Shown: positions 9,148-18,681 of the stretch, piece by piece
Numbering within the stretch: the stretch's first letter is position 1
How the letters are laid out: each line of letters opens with the position of its first letter
Assembly: GCA_024692385.1 (NCBI GenBank)
Contig: JAILMS010000049.1
Location: 1-44,225, forward strand
Reading direction: 5' to 3'
DNA length: 44,225 bases
Source of the DNA: Prevotella sp.
GTDB lineage: Bacteria > Bacteroidota > Bacteroidia > Bacteroidales > Bacteroidaceae
The notes under the pieces: generated by a model
The model's database searches: none
Told to the model about the DNA's origin: nothing
The model's input: the letters and a program-made list of their open reading frames with translations, nothing else
Translations under genes and position numbers: made by a program

Positions 9148-11488
9148 GATAACCTCATACATCTTACAGATAGCCTCTTGCCTCTTCATCGTCTCCTGTT
9201 CGATGACCAAGGATATTCCTGAGGGTGATCAGCTCTTTATTGGACTGAAAACCATTCAGTGGGTTGATGCTGAGCAGTCGGATAATCTCATAGAGACGCA
9301 AGAGGAATTGGAGGCAGCTCTTGCTACGGCTCCTAACGGTTCCTTGTTTGGCAGTAGTTACTATCGTCTGCCTTTCTCGTTTGGTGTCAGCGTGTGGAAC
9401 AAATATGCCGAGAAGGATACTCCTTTCGCTAACTGGATGACTAAGACCTTTGGCCGTCAGCCTGTATTGATGTCGTGGGTTAATCCTGAACTGCGTGCCT
9501 CTGTGGCGCAGAACGTGTTGCACAATCATGGCTACTTCCATGGTAGGGTAGAGCATGAGACCATACAGCAGAAGAATCCCAAGACTGCCAAGATACATTA
9601 TACTGTTACGCCAGGACGACTGTATATGCTTGATAGCGTAGGCTATTTTGACTTCCCTCGCCATGCGGACAGTCTGATACATTCCACTTTGGATGAGGCA
9701 CAAATCCATCGTAACGATCCTTTTGTCGTGTCGAAACTTGATGCCGAGCGCCAACGTATCAGTACCTTGCTGCGTAACAACGGCTACTATTATTATCAGC
9801 CTGCCTATGCCTCTTATTTGGCAGACACCTTTGCGGTAGATGGCAAGGCACAGCTGCAGTTCCGTCTGGCCAAGGACGTGCCAGCTGCCGCAACACATCC
9901 TTGGTATATCGGACGCATCACGGTAAATATGAAAAAGTCGTTCATGGAACAGCCTACAGACTCCTTCAAGAGCCGCTTCCTGACGATTCGCTATTCTGAT
10001 AAGAAACCACCCGTACGTCCTCGTGTGCTCTTGGCTGATATGAAGCTGCGCCCACGTCAGCAGTATAGCTATTCGGATTATCTGGAGTCTTCCAGTAAGA
10101 TTAACGCTATGGGACTGTTCTCTATGACAGAGTTCCAGTTTACACCGCGTGACACCACTGCTGCCTGCGACACACTCGACCTGACGCTTAATTGCACTTT
10201 CGATAAACCATGGGACTTCTACATCGAGACGAATTTCAATGCCCGCACTATCGGTCGTATGGGACCAGAGTTGAAGATGGGTGTTACGCGTCGTAACGCC
10301 TTCCGTGGCGGTGAAAAGATAGATGTCAATGTTCATGGCTCATACGAGTGGGCAACCAATAACGGCTCGTCCATGAATAACTATGAATATGGTGCCGATG
10401 CCTCTGTGGAGTTTCCACGTATTATCGCACCTTTCGTAAATAAGTTCCAAAGAGTACGTCGCGGAAAGGATGGTAAGCCACGCCGTCGCTTGTTCTATAG
10501 TACACCGTCGACGCTGGCTAAGGCCTCTACTAATGTCATATATCGCCCGGGTTACTATAAGATGCATGTCGTCTCTGGTGAGTGGACTTACCGTTGGCAG
10601 ACATCTGAGAAGAGTCGCCATGAGTTATCACCACTTACTGTGAAGTATCAGTTTATGAATAGTCGCACCGCAGATTTTGATGCCGTTATCGACCAAAATC
10701 CCTATCTGTGGGCTACCATGCAGGACTACTTTATCCCTGAGATGCGCTATAGCTATACTTATACCTCACCGAAGCGCTCGCTGCATCCGGCACGTTTGGA
10801 GGTTACCGTTGCTGAGGCGGGTAATGGCGTGGCACTCTATGATGTCGCTACTGGTAAGTCGTGGAACGATAAGGGTAAGACGATGTTTAAGAACCCCTAT
10901 TCACAGTTCTTGAAACTGGAGACCGACTATACTAAGACGCTGACACTTGACAATCACTCAAAGATAGTGGGTCACGTCAATGCAGGTATTATCTACTCAT
11001 ACGGCAATAGTGACTGGGTACCTAATAGTGAACTGTTCTATGTGGGTGGCGCTAACAGCATCCGTGCTTTCTCTGTGCGTGGTGTTGGTCCAGGTTCCTT
11101 CCCTGGTATTGATGATAAGGCCTACTCTTATCTCATGCAGAATGGTGACATTAAGTTTGTTGCCAATGTTGAATACCGTCGTCAGCTGTTTGGCTCCCTC
11201 TATGGTGCCGTATTCCTTGATGCCGGTAACGTATGGACGGTACGCGACCAATATGGTGACGATCCACAGTTTAAGGGTACCAGTCAGTTTAAGTTGAAGG
11301 ATGCTCTAAGCCAGATGGCTGTAGGTACTGGCCTTGGCATTCGATATGACATGGACTTCCTCGTGTTGCGCCTCGACTGGGGTGTAGCGCTTCATCTGCC
11401 TTATGAAACGGAGAAGTCTGGATTCTATAATGTTCCGCATTTCAAAGGTAGCCATACGCTTCACTTTGCTATTGGTTATCCCTTCTAA
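9134..11488 (+). CDS. TamA/BamA-superfamily outer-membrane lipoprotein (TamL type)
   Basis: Lipobox (SCLFIVSCS), POTRA-like region, C-terminal bacterial surface antigen barrel (VRGVGPGSF, GTGLGIRYDMDFLVLRLDWG). Confidence 0.9.
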   Translation: MTRNKITSYILQIASCLFIVSCSMTKDIPEGDQLFIGLKTIQWVDAEQSDNLIETQEELEAALATAPNGSLFGSSYYRLPFSFGVSVWNKYAEKDTPFANWMTKTFGRQPVLMSWVNPELRASVAQNVLHNHGYFHGRVEHETIQQKNPKTAKIHYTVTPGRLYMLDSVGYFDFPRHADSLIHSTLDEAQIHRNDPFVVSKLDAERQRISTLLRNNGYYYYQPAYASYLADTFAVDGKAQLQFRLAKDVPAAATHPWYIGRITVNMKKSFMEQPTDSFKSRFLTIRYSDKKPPVRPRVLLADMKLRPRQQYSYSDYLESSSKINAMGLFSMTEFQFTPRDTTAACDTLDLTLNCTFDKPWDFYIETNFNARTIGRMGPELKMGVTRRNAFRGGEKIDVNVHGSYEWATNNGSSMNNYEYGADASVEFPRIIAPFVNKFQRVRRGKDGKPRRRLFYSTPSTLAKASTNVIYRPGYYKMHVVSGEWTYRWQTSEKSRHELSPLTVKYQFMNSRTADFDAVIDQNPYLWATMQDYFIPEMRYSYTYTSPKRSLHPARLEVTVAEAGNGVALYDVATGKSWNDKGKTMFKNPYSQFLKLETDYTKTLTLDNHSKIVGHVNAGIIYSYGNSDWVPNSELFYVGGANSIRAFSVRGVGPGSFPGIDDKAYSYLMQNGDIKFVANVEYRRQLFGSLYGAVFLDAGNVWTVRDQYGDDPQFKGTSQFKLKDALSQMAVGTGLGIRYDMDFLVLRLDWGVALHLPYETEKSGFYNVPHFKGSHTLHFAIGYPF

Positions 11489-11529
11489 TGATATAACAAT
11501 AAATGATTCATATAAAAATAATATAGATT

Positions 11530-12783
11530 ATGGAAAGAACATGGAGATGGTTTGGCAAGAAGGATAAGATAACACTTGCCCAGCTGAGACAAATTGGTGT
11601 TGAGGGTATCGTTACCGCTCTGCACGACGTACCTCTGGGTGAGGTATGGACACGAGAGAAGATTCGTGACTTGCGCGAGTATATTGAGAGTTATGGCATG
11701 CGTTGGAGCGTGGTAGAGTCACTGCCCGTTGTTGAGACGATTAAATATGGCGGTCCTGACCGCGACCACCAGATAGAGGTTTATAAGGAGTCACTGCGTA
11801 ACCTCTCAGCAGAGGGTATTCACTGCATCTGCTATAACTTTATGCCTGTGCTCGATTGGGCTCGTACTGACTTGTTCCACGATAACCCCAATGGTGCCAC
11901 GAACCTTTATTTCAACTATGCGGAGTTTGCTTACTTCGACATCTATATCTTGAAGCGTCCAGGTGCTCGCGAGGAATGGGAGAAGTTCAAATTCCCTGAG
12001 GGATGGGGTGAAGGTCGTAGTGTTATCGCTGAATGCGACGCACTGGCCAAGACAATGACTCCCGAGAAGGATCATAAACTGGTAGAAACCATCGTTATCA
12101 AGACACAGGGCTTTGTGAGTGGTAACTTCAGTGAGAACGATGAGGCTCCTATCCAGAAGTTCCGCGAATTCCTTGACCTGTATAAGGGTATCGACAAGGC
12201 TCAGTTGCGCGAGAATATGAAGTACTTCCTCGAGGCTATCATGCCTGTTTGTGAGGAGTGCAATATGAATATGTGTGTTCACCCTGATGATCCCCCCATT
12301 GAGATTCTCGGTCTGCCTCGTATCGTCCGTACTGAGGAGGATATCCAGTGGTTCCTCAATGCAGTACCTAATAAGCATAATGGCCTGACGTTCTGTGCCG
12401 GTTCATTGTCTGCTGGCGCTTACAATAATGTTGTTGAGTTGGCAAAGAAGTTTGCTTCTCGCACTCACTTCGTGCATCTGCGCTCATGCCATATCTTCCC
12501 CAATGGCGACTTCACTGAGGCCAGCCACTTAGGTGGTCGTGCTGACCTCATCGAGCTGTGCCGTATCTTCGAGAAGGAGAACCCACAGTTGCCGATGCGC
12601 GTGGATCATGGTATGACGTTTACTGATGAGCCCGGCGGTATTATGGATGAGTCAAGTCACGGACATAATGCAGGCTATACGCTCCTTGGTCGTATGTTTG
12701 CTCTTGGTCAGGTGCAGGGAATCCTTGCCACTGTTGACCGTGAGCTTGGCATAGAATACAAACAACCCGGATTCTTTGATTAA
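11530..12783 (+). CDS. uxuA: Mannonate dehydratase
   Basis: RWFGKKDKITLAQLRQIGVEGIVTALHDVPLGEVW; CVHPDDPP; RVDHG. Confidence 0.95.
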   Translation: MERTWRWFGKKDKITLAQLRQIGVEGIVTALHDVPLGEVWTREKIRDLREYIESYGMRWSVVESLPVVETIKYGGPDRDHQIEVYKESLRNLSAEGIHCICYNFMPVLDWARTDLFHDNPNGATNLYFNYAEFAYFDIYILKRPGAREEWEKFKFPEGWGEGRSVIAECDALAKTMTPEKDHKLVETIVIKTQGFVSGNFSENDEAPIQKFREFLDLYKGIDKAQLRENMKYFLEAIMPVCEECNMNMCVHPDDPPIEILGLPRIVRTEEDIQWFLNAVPNKHNGLTFCAGSLSAGAYNNVVELAKKFASRTHFVHLRSCHIFPNGDFTEASHLGGRADLIELCRIFEKENPQLPMRVDHGMTFTDEPGGIMDESSHGHNAGYTLLGRMFALGQVQGILATVDRELGIEYKQPGFFD

Positions 12784-12834
12784 AAAATCAGAGTGTGGTG
12801 TTGTTAACTATAGATTAATATAACGATATAGATT

Positions 12835-13761
12835 GTGGAAGTAGCGAATGACAGATGGGGCATCCTCTATTGCCCCAAAGGACGCGGCAGTAAAATGCGC
12901 GAGAAGATACAGCGCGTGCTGGATGAGCGCAAGGTGCAGTACGACTTTGTGCAGAGTGAGTCAACAGATAGCGTAGAGCGTCTGATGACCATGTTGATAC
13001 GTAATGGTTATAAGACCATTATTATTATGGGTGGCGACTCTGCACTGAACGATGCCGTCAACTGCTTGATGTCTGAGGAGAAGCAGGTACGCGAAAGCAT
13101 TGCTTTAGGTGTCATTCCCAATGGAATGATGAATGACTTTGCGCGCTACTGGGGCTTCGACGATGACGAGATGGAGCAGACGGTGGACTGGTTGATAAAA
13201 CACCGAGTTCGTCGCATTGATCTGGGCTGTGTGCGCTATACTAACAAAAAGAATGAGCGTTGTCATCGTTACTTCCTCAACTGTGTCAATATCGGGTTAA
13301 TTGCTGACGTAATGAATCTGCGCCGTCAGACACGCTCACTGTTGGGCTCTCGCACACTCTCGTTCATCGTGTCGATTTTCCTCATGGTTTTCCACCGCAT
13401 GGATTATAGAATGCGTGTTAAGCTGAACAGTGAGGTGGTAGACCGTAAGATAATGACGATGTGTGTGGGTAGCGGTCCTGGCTATGGCCAGACTCCTAAT
13501 GCGGTACCCTATAACGGCATGCTTGACGTGTCGATGGTGTATCATACGGAGATGATGCAACTGATTGCTGGTCTGTGGCTGTTGATATCTGGACGTTTCC
13601 TGAACCATCGAAGTGTGCATCCATACCGTACTCGTGAGATTGTTGTCGAGGAAGCTCCTCACGCATTGGTGGGAGTTGACGGTCGACTGATAGGTACTCC
13701 CGTGGGAGCCTATCGCATCACCGTAGAACAGGAAGTCATCAATTTCCTGATACCCGACTAA
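12835..13761 (+). CDS. Diacylglycerol kinase catalytic-domain (lipid kinase-like) protein
   Basis: IIIMGGDSALNDAVN in place of the GGDGTxNE motif; GVIPNGMMNDFAR; GTG start. Confidence 0.85.
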   Translation: MEVANDRWGILYCPKGRGSKMREKIQRVLDERKVQYDFVQSESTDSVERLMTMLIRNGYKTIIIMGGDSALNDAVNCLMSEEKQVRESIALGVIPNGMMNDFARYWGFDDDEMEQTVDWLIKHRVRRIDLGCVRYTNKKNERCHRYFLNCVNIGLIADVMNLRRQTRSLLGSRTLSFIVSIFLMVFHRMDYRMRVKLNSEVVDRKIMTMCVGSGPGYGQTPNAVPYNGMLDVSMVYHTEMMQLIAGLWLLISGRFLNHRSVHPYRTREIVVEEAPHALVGVDGRLIGTPVGAYRITVEQEVINFLIPD

Positions 13762-13832
13762 CACTATCGTGTGGCGTTTTTCATCCTTTGGTTGCAAAAT
13801 TGCACGTTTTCACAAAAAAAGTGCAAAAATAT

Positions 13833-13863
13833 TTTGTAGTCACGATGAAATTGCGTACTTTTG
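13833..13863 (+). promoter_or_regulatory. Promoter of glycogen cluster
   Basis: TTTG (13833-13836)-N19-TACTTTTG (13856-13863). Confidence 0.75.
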
Positions 13864-13906
13864 AAGGTGATTACTAATCTAAAACACTTATCTTAAAATA
13901 AGAACT

Positions 13907-15856
13907 ATGAGTTATTTACGATTCGAGAAAGCTGTAATGACCAATCTTGAGGAGTCACTCCATCGTGAATTGCTTCGAACAAACCGTTCTGGCGCCTACA
14001 GCGCGTCTACATTGGTAGACTGCAATACGCGCAAGTATCATGGTCTGCTCGTTGTTCCCGTACCTGAGCTTGACGATGAGAACCATGTGCTGCTGTCGTC
14101 GCTTGACTGTACGGTGATTCAGCATGGTGCCGAGTTCAACCTCGGTCTCCACAAGTATCAAGGCAACAATTTCAGCCCTAAAGGTCACAAATACATTCGC
14201 GAGTTTACTTGTGATGTTGTGCCCACCACCATTTACCGTGTTGGTGGCGTGTTATTAAAAAAAGAGGTGGTGTTCCACCACTATGAGGACCGAATCCTCA
14301 TTCGTTATACCTTAGAGGATGCTCACTCAGCTACTACGCTGCGTTTCCGTCCTTTCCTTGCCTTCCGCTCAGTTCGTCAGTTTACTCATGAGAATTCAAC
14401 GGCAAGCCGTGAGTACCATGAGGTGGATAATGGTATCAAGACATGTATGTATGCCGGTTATCCCGACTTGTATATGCAGTTCTCGAAGAAGAACGAGTTT
14501 ATTTTCCAGCCAGACTGGTATCGCGGTGTAGAGTATCCTAAGGAGCAGGAGCGTGGCTATGCCTCAAACGAGGACCTCTATGTACCAGGCTACTTCGAGA
14601 TGAGCATTAAGAAGGGTGAGAGCATCATCTTCTCTGCCTCTACTTCGAGCATTAAGACCTCTGCGCTGAAGGAGTTGTTCCAGAAAGAGGTTGAGCAGCG
14701 TGTGCCTCGCGATAACTTCTATCATTGTTTGGTGACTGCCGCTCACCAGTTCCATAACCGCAAACCCAACGATGACCGCTACTTGTTGGCTGGTTATCCT
14801 TGGTTTAAGTGCCGTGCCCGTGATACGTTCATTGCACTGCCAGGCTTGACATTAGCCATCGGTGAGAAAGACTATTTTGAGTTGGTTATGAAGACCGCCG
14901 AGAAGGGATTGCGTGAATTTATGGCCGACAAGCCTTTGAGTGTCAAGATATATGAGATAGAACACCCCGATGTTCCGCTGTGGGCTGTCTGGGCTATCCA
15001 GCAGTATATCAAAGATGCTGGTCGCGAAGAAGGCTACAAGATGTATGGCAAGCTGCTGAAGGACATTGTGAAGTTCATCATGGATGGTGGTCATCCCAAT
15101 CTGCGTCTTGATGATAACGGACTTATTTATGCTGATGGTCGTGACAAGGCTATCACCTGGATGAACTCCACGGCTAATGGTCGCCCCGTCGTTCCACGCT
15201 CAGGATATATCGTAGAGTTCAATGCTCTTTGGTATAATGCCATCAAGTTCTGTGCTTCTCTTGAGGCAGAACTGGGCGATAAGAAGTTCGCTGCAAAGCT
15301 GGAGAAGCTTTCTGAGCTGTGCAGGAAGTCGTTTGTCGACACCTTTATGAATGAGTATGGCTATCTGCTCGACTATGTAGATGGTAATATGATGGATTGG
15401 AGCGTACGCCCGAACATGATATTCCCTATCGCATTTGACTATTCTCCATTGTCACAGGAGCAGAAGAAGAGTGTTCTCGATGTATGTACTCGTGAGTTGC
15501 TGACTCCTAAAGGACTGCGCTCTCTGTCGCCAAAGAGTGGTGGCTATAATCCTATGTATGTCGGACCACAGACACAGCGAGACTATGCTTATCATCAGGG
15601 AACGGCATGGCCTTGGTTGGGCGGCTTCTATATTGAGGCATGTCTGAAGCTCTATAAGCGTACCCGTCTGTCATTCCTCGAGCGCCACATGGTGGGCTAT
15701 GAAGAAGAGATGGACTATCATGCGTTGGGTACTATCAGTGAACTGTTCGATGGCAATCCGCCATTCTATGGACGTGGTGCTATGGCTTTTGCAATGAATG
15801 TGGCTGAGATTCTGCGCTCAGTGAAGTTGTTGCAGAAATATACATACCAAAAATAA
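13907..15856 (+). CDS. Glycogen debranching enzyme (amylo-alpha-1,6-glucosidase family)
   Basis: RTNRSGAYSASTLVDCNTRKYHGLLV; GYPWFKCRARDTFIALPGL; YHQGTAWPWLGGFY. Confidence 0.93.
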   Translation: MSYLRFEKAVMTNLEESLHRELLRTNRSGAYSASTLVDCNTRKYHGLLVVPVPELDDENHVLLSSLDCTVIQHGAEFNLGLHKYQGNNFSPKGHKYIREFTCDVVPTTIYRVGGVLLKKEVVFHHYEDRILIRYTLEDAHSATTLRFRPFLAFRSVRQFTHENSTASREYHEVDNGIKTCMYAGYPDLYMQFSKKNEFIFQPDWYRGVEYPKEQERGYASNEDLYVPGYFEMSIKKGESIIFSASTSSIKTSALKELFQKEVEQRVPRDNFYHCLVTAAHQFHNRKPNDDRYLLAGYPWFKCRARDTFIALPGLTLAIGEKDYFELVMKTAEKGLREFMADKPLSVKIYEIEHPDVPLWAVWAIQQYIKDAGREEGYKMYGKLLKDIVKFIMDGGHPNLRLDDNGLIYADGRDKAITWMNSTANGRPVVPRSGYIVEFNALWYNAIKFCASLEAELGDKKFAAKLEKLSELCRKSFVDTFMNEYGYLLDYVDGNMMDWSVRPNMIFPIAFDYSPLSQEQKKSVLDVCTRELLTPKGLRSLSPKSGGYNPMYVGPQTQRDYAYHQGTAWPWLGGFYIEACLKLYKRTRLSFLERHMVGYEEEMDYHALGTISELFDGNPPFYGRGAMAFAMNVAEILRSVKLLQKYTYQK

Positions 15857-15872
15857 ATAAGGAGGAAACGCT

Positions 15873-17144
15873 ATGAAAGTATTAATGTTTGGATGGGAGT
15901 ATCCTCCTCATGTATTTGGTGGACTGGCCACCGCAAACTATGGTATTTCGCAGGGACTCCATGCTCAGGGCGATATGGATATCACGCTCTGTCTGCCCAA
16001 GCCTTTCGGTGATGAGGACCGCACGGCATGCAATATAGTAGCGATGAATGCTGTCCCCATTGCTTATCGTGATGTGTCGGCAGACTATGTTCGTGAGCGT
16101 GTCGGCAATATTATGGATCCCGATCTCTATTTCCGCTTGCGCGACCACATCTATGCAGATTTCAACTACATGCATGTCAACGACTTGGGTGCTATGGAGT
16201 TTGCTGGAGGTTATCCTGGTAATCTGCACGAGGAAATCAATAACTACTCCATTATTGCCGGAGTGGTGGCACGTACCTTAGATTACGACATTATTCATGC
16301 TCATGACTGGTTGACCTATCCCGCTGGTATTCATGCTAAGCAGGTGAGTGGTAAGCCCCTTTGCATCCATGTGCATGCTACCGATTTCGACCGTTCACGT
16401 GGTAAGGTGAACCCCACCGTTTATTCGATAGAGAAGAATGGTATGGATAATGCCGACTGTATCATGTGTGTCTCTGAGCTGACACGTCAGACGGTTATTA
16501 ATCAGTATCATCAGGATCCTCGCAAGTGCTACACGGTACACAATGCCGTATATCCATTGCCACAGGAATATCAAGATATTCCACGTCCTGACCATACGGG
16601 AAAGGACAAGGTGGTAACGTTCCTTGGACGTATCACGATGCAGAAGGGCCCTGAGTACTTCGTTGAGGCTGCCAATATGGTAATCCGTCGCACCAAGAAT
16701 GTACGCTTCTGTATGGCAGGTTCTGGTGATATGATGGACGCTATGATTCATCTGGTTGCTGAGCGTGGCATCGCTGACCGTTTCCACTTCCCGGGATTCA
16801 TGCGTGGCAAACAAGTCTATGAATGTCTAAAGGATTCTGATGTTTACGTCATGCCTTCTGTCTCCGAGCCTTTCGGTATCTCCCCCTTGGAAGCTATGCA
16901 GTGTGGCACGCCCTCAATCATCTCGAAGCAGTCGGGATGTGCTGAGATCCTGAACAACTGTATCAAGGTTGACTATTGGGATGTCTACGCACTCGCTGAT
17001 GCCATCTATAGTATCTGTGCTAACGACTCACTATTCCAGTATCTCAAGGAGGAAGGAAAGAATGAGGTTGACCAGATTACTTGGGAGAAAGTCGGTGCCT
17101 GGATAGCAACGCTTTATAAGCGTACTCTCGGCTGGGAGCAATAA
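15873..17144 (+). CDS. Family 4-like glycosyltransferase (glycogen synthase-like)
   Basis: MFGWEYPPHVFGGLA; IHAHDWLT; VTFLGRITMQKGPEYFVEAA; MPSVSEPFGISPLEAM. Confidence 0.92.
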   Translation: MKVLMFGWEYPPHVFGGLATANYGISQGLHAQGDMDITLCLPKPFGDEDRTACNIVAMNAVPIAYRDVSADYVRERVGNIMDPDLYFRLRDHIYADFNYMHVNDLGAMEFAGGYPGNLHEEINNYSIIAGVVARTLDYDIIHAHDWLTYPAGIHAKQVSGKPLCIHVHATDFDRSRGKVNPTVYSIEKNGMDNADCIMCVSELTRQTVINQYHQDPRKCYTVHNAVYPLPQEYQDIPRPDHTGKDKVVTFLGRITMQKGPEYFVEAANMVIRRTKNVRFCMAGSGDMMDAMIHLVAERGIADRFHFPGFMRGKQVYECLKDSDVYVMPSVSEPFGISPLEAMQCGTPSIISKQSGCAEILNNCIKVDYWDVYALADAIYSICANDSLFQYLKEEGKNEVDQITWEKVGAWIATLYKRTLGWEQ

Positions 17145-17179
17145 ACGTCAAACAAATAACCAATAAACAATCAACGATT

Positions 17180-18601
17180 ATGAAAACAATTTGTTTATAT
17201 TTCGAAATACATCAGATTATCCATCTGAAGCGCTATCGTTTCTTCGATATCGGTACCGATCATTACTACTATGACGACTACGAGAACGAGCGCAGCATCA
17301 CTGATATTGCCAACCGTAGTTACATGCCGGCACTGACAGCCATTGGTGATATGATAAAGGAACATGGCGACTATTTCAAAGTGGCCTTCTCACTGAGTGG
17401 TACGGGTATCGAACAACTGGAGTTCCACGCTCCACAGGTCATTGCAAAGTTGCAGGAGCTGAACCAGACAGGTTGTGTAGAGTTCCTCGCTGAACCATAC
17501 TCTCATGGTCTGTCATCACTGGCTAATGAGGAGACCTTTGCTCTTGACGTGAAAAAGCAGGCTGCCAAGATTGAAGAACTGTTTGGTAAGAAGCCCACTG
17601 TAGCCCGTAACTCGTCGCTCATCTACTCTGATGATATTGGTGGACAGATTGCTGCTATGGGCTTTAAGGGTATGCTCACTGAGGGTGCTAAGCATGTGCT
17701 GGGCTGGAAATCGCCACACTATGTCTACAACTGTAACATTGCCCCCAATCTGAAGCTGTTGCTCCGCGATGTGGAGCTGTCGGATGATATCTCACTGCGC
17801 TTCAACAATCCTGACTGGGAAGGCTATCCTCTGTTTGCCGACAATTATATCGACCGCATAGCTCGCTTACCTGAGGAAGAACAGATTGTCAATATCTTTA
17901 TGGAGCTCAGCGCTCTGGGTATCGCTCAGCCACTTAGCAGTAATATCCTCGACTTTCTGAAAGCACTGCCAGGCTGTGCTAAAGAGAAGGGTATCACATT
18001 CTCTACACCTACTGAGATCTGCATGAAGGTGAAGAGTATGGGTGCCATCAATGTACCTGACACACTGTCGTGGGTTGACGAGGAGCGCGACTGCTCTTGC
18101 TGGTTGGGTAACGCTATGCAGCGTGAGGCCTTCAACAAGCTCTATAGTGTGGCTGACCGCCTGCGTATCGCTGATGATCCACGTCTTAATCAGGACTGGG
18201 ACTATCTGCAGGCTTCTAACAACTTCCGCTTTATGACTACCAAGCCCTCAAATGTAGGTTTGGATCGTGGCATCTATAGCGGACCGTTCGATGCTTTTAC
18301 CAACTATATGAACATCCTCGGTGACTTCATCAACAGAGTCAACGCCCTCTATCCACAGGAGATTGAGAATGACGAGCTGAACGCTCTGCTCACTACCATC
18401 CGCAACCAGGGTGATGAGATTGAGATGAAGGACAAGGAGATTATCCGTCTGAAGGCACGTCTGGAGAAGTTGGAGCCAAAGAAGGAGGAAAAGGCTAAGA
18501 AGGCTGCTGCACCTAAGAAAGCAGTAGCTCCAAAGAAAGCTGCAACTCCCAAGAAAGCAGCTCCTGCCAAGAAGGAGAAACCTGCTGAGGCAAAAAAGTA
18601 A
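17180..18601 (+). CDS. GH57 family alpha-amylase-like protein with Lys/Ala/Pro-rich C-terminal tail
   Basis: MKTICLYFEIHQIIHLKRYRFF; third gene of glycogen cluster; tail KKAAAPKKAVAPKKAATPKKAAPAKK. Confidence 0.9.
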   Translation: MKTICLYFEIHQIIHLKRYRFFDIGTDHYYYDDYENERSITDIANRSYMPALTAIGDMIKEHGDYFKVAFSLSGTGIEQLEFHAPQVIAKLQELNQTGCVEFLAEPYSHGLSSLANEETFALDVKKQAAKIEELFGKKPTVARNSSLIYSDDIGGQIAAMGFKGMLTEGAKHVLGWKSPHYVYNCNIAPNLKLLLRDVELSDDISLRFNNPDWEGYPLFADNYIDRIARLPEEEQIVNIFMELSALGIAQPLSSNILDFLKALPGCAKEKGITFSTPTEICMKVKSMGAINVPDTLSWVDEERDCSCWLGNAMQREAFNKLYSVADRLRIADDPRLNQDWDYLQASNNFRFMTTKPSNVGLDRGIYSGPFDAFTNYMNILGDFINRVNALYPQEIENDELNALLTTIRNQGDEIEMKDKEIIRLKARLEKLEPKKEEKAKKAAAPKKAVAPKKAATPKKAAPAKKEKPAEAKK

Positions 18602-18638
18602 TCTGACGCAGTCATCAGATAAAAGAATAGGAGGAGAA

Positions 18639-18666
18639 GGGGAGTCTGTGGGCTCCCTCTTTTTAT
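18639..18666 (+). terminator. Intrinsic terminator of glycogen cluster
   Basis: GGGAG-tctgtggg-CTCCC followed by TCTTTTT. Confidence 0.7.
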
Positions 18667-18681
18667 TAAAAACAGATAATA

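Noticed and set aside
9164-10336. 390-aa minus-strand ORF inside the TamL-like gene
   Set aside because: Shadow ORF antisense to a convincing coding frame; composition is not protein-like and no family is recognised. The same applies to 5086-6024, 7693-8208, 11806-12378, 32793-33335 and similar antisense ORFs
18349-18615. 88-aa minus-strand Ala/Phe-rich ORF
   Set aside because: Antisense artefact of the Lys/Ala-rich tail codons of the GH57 gene
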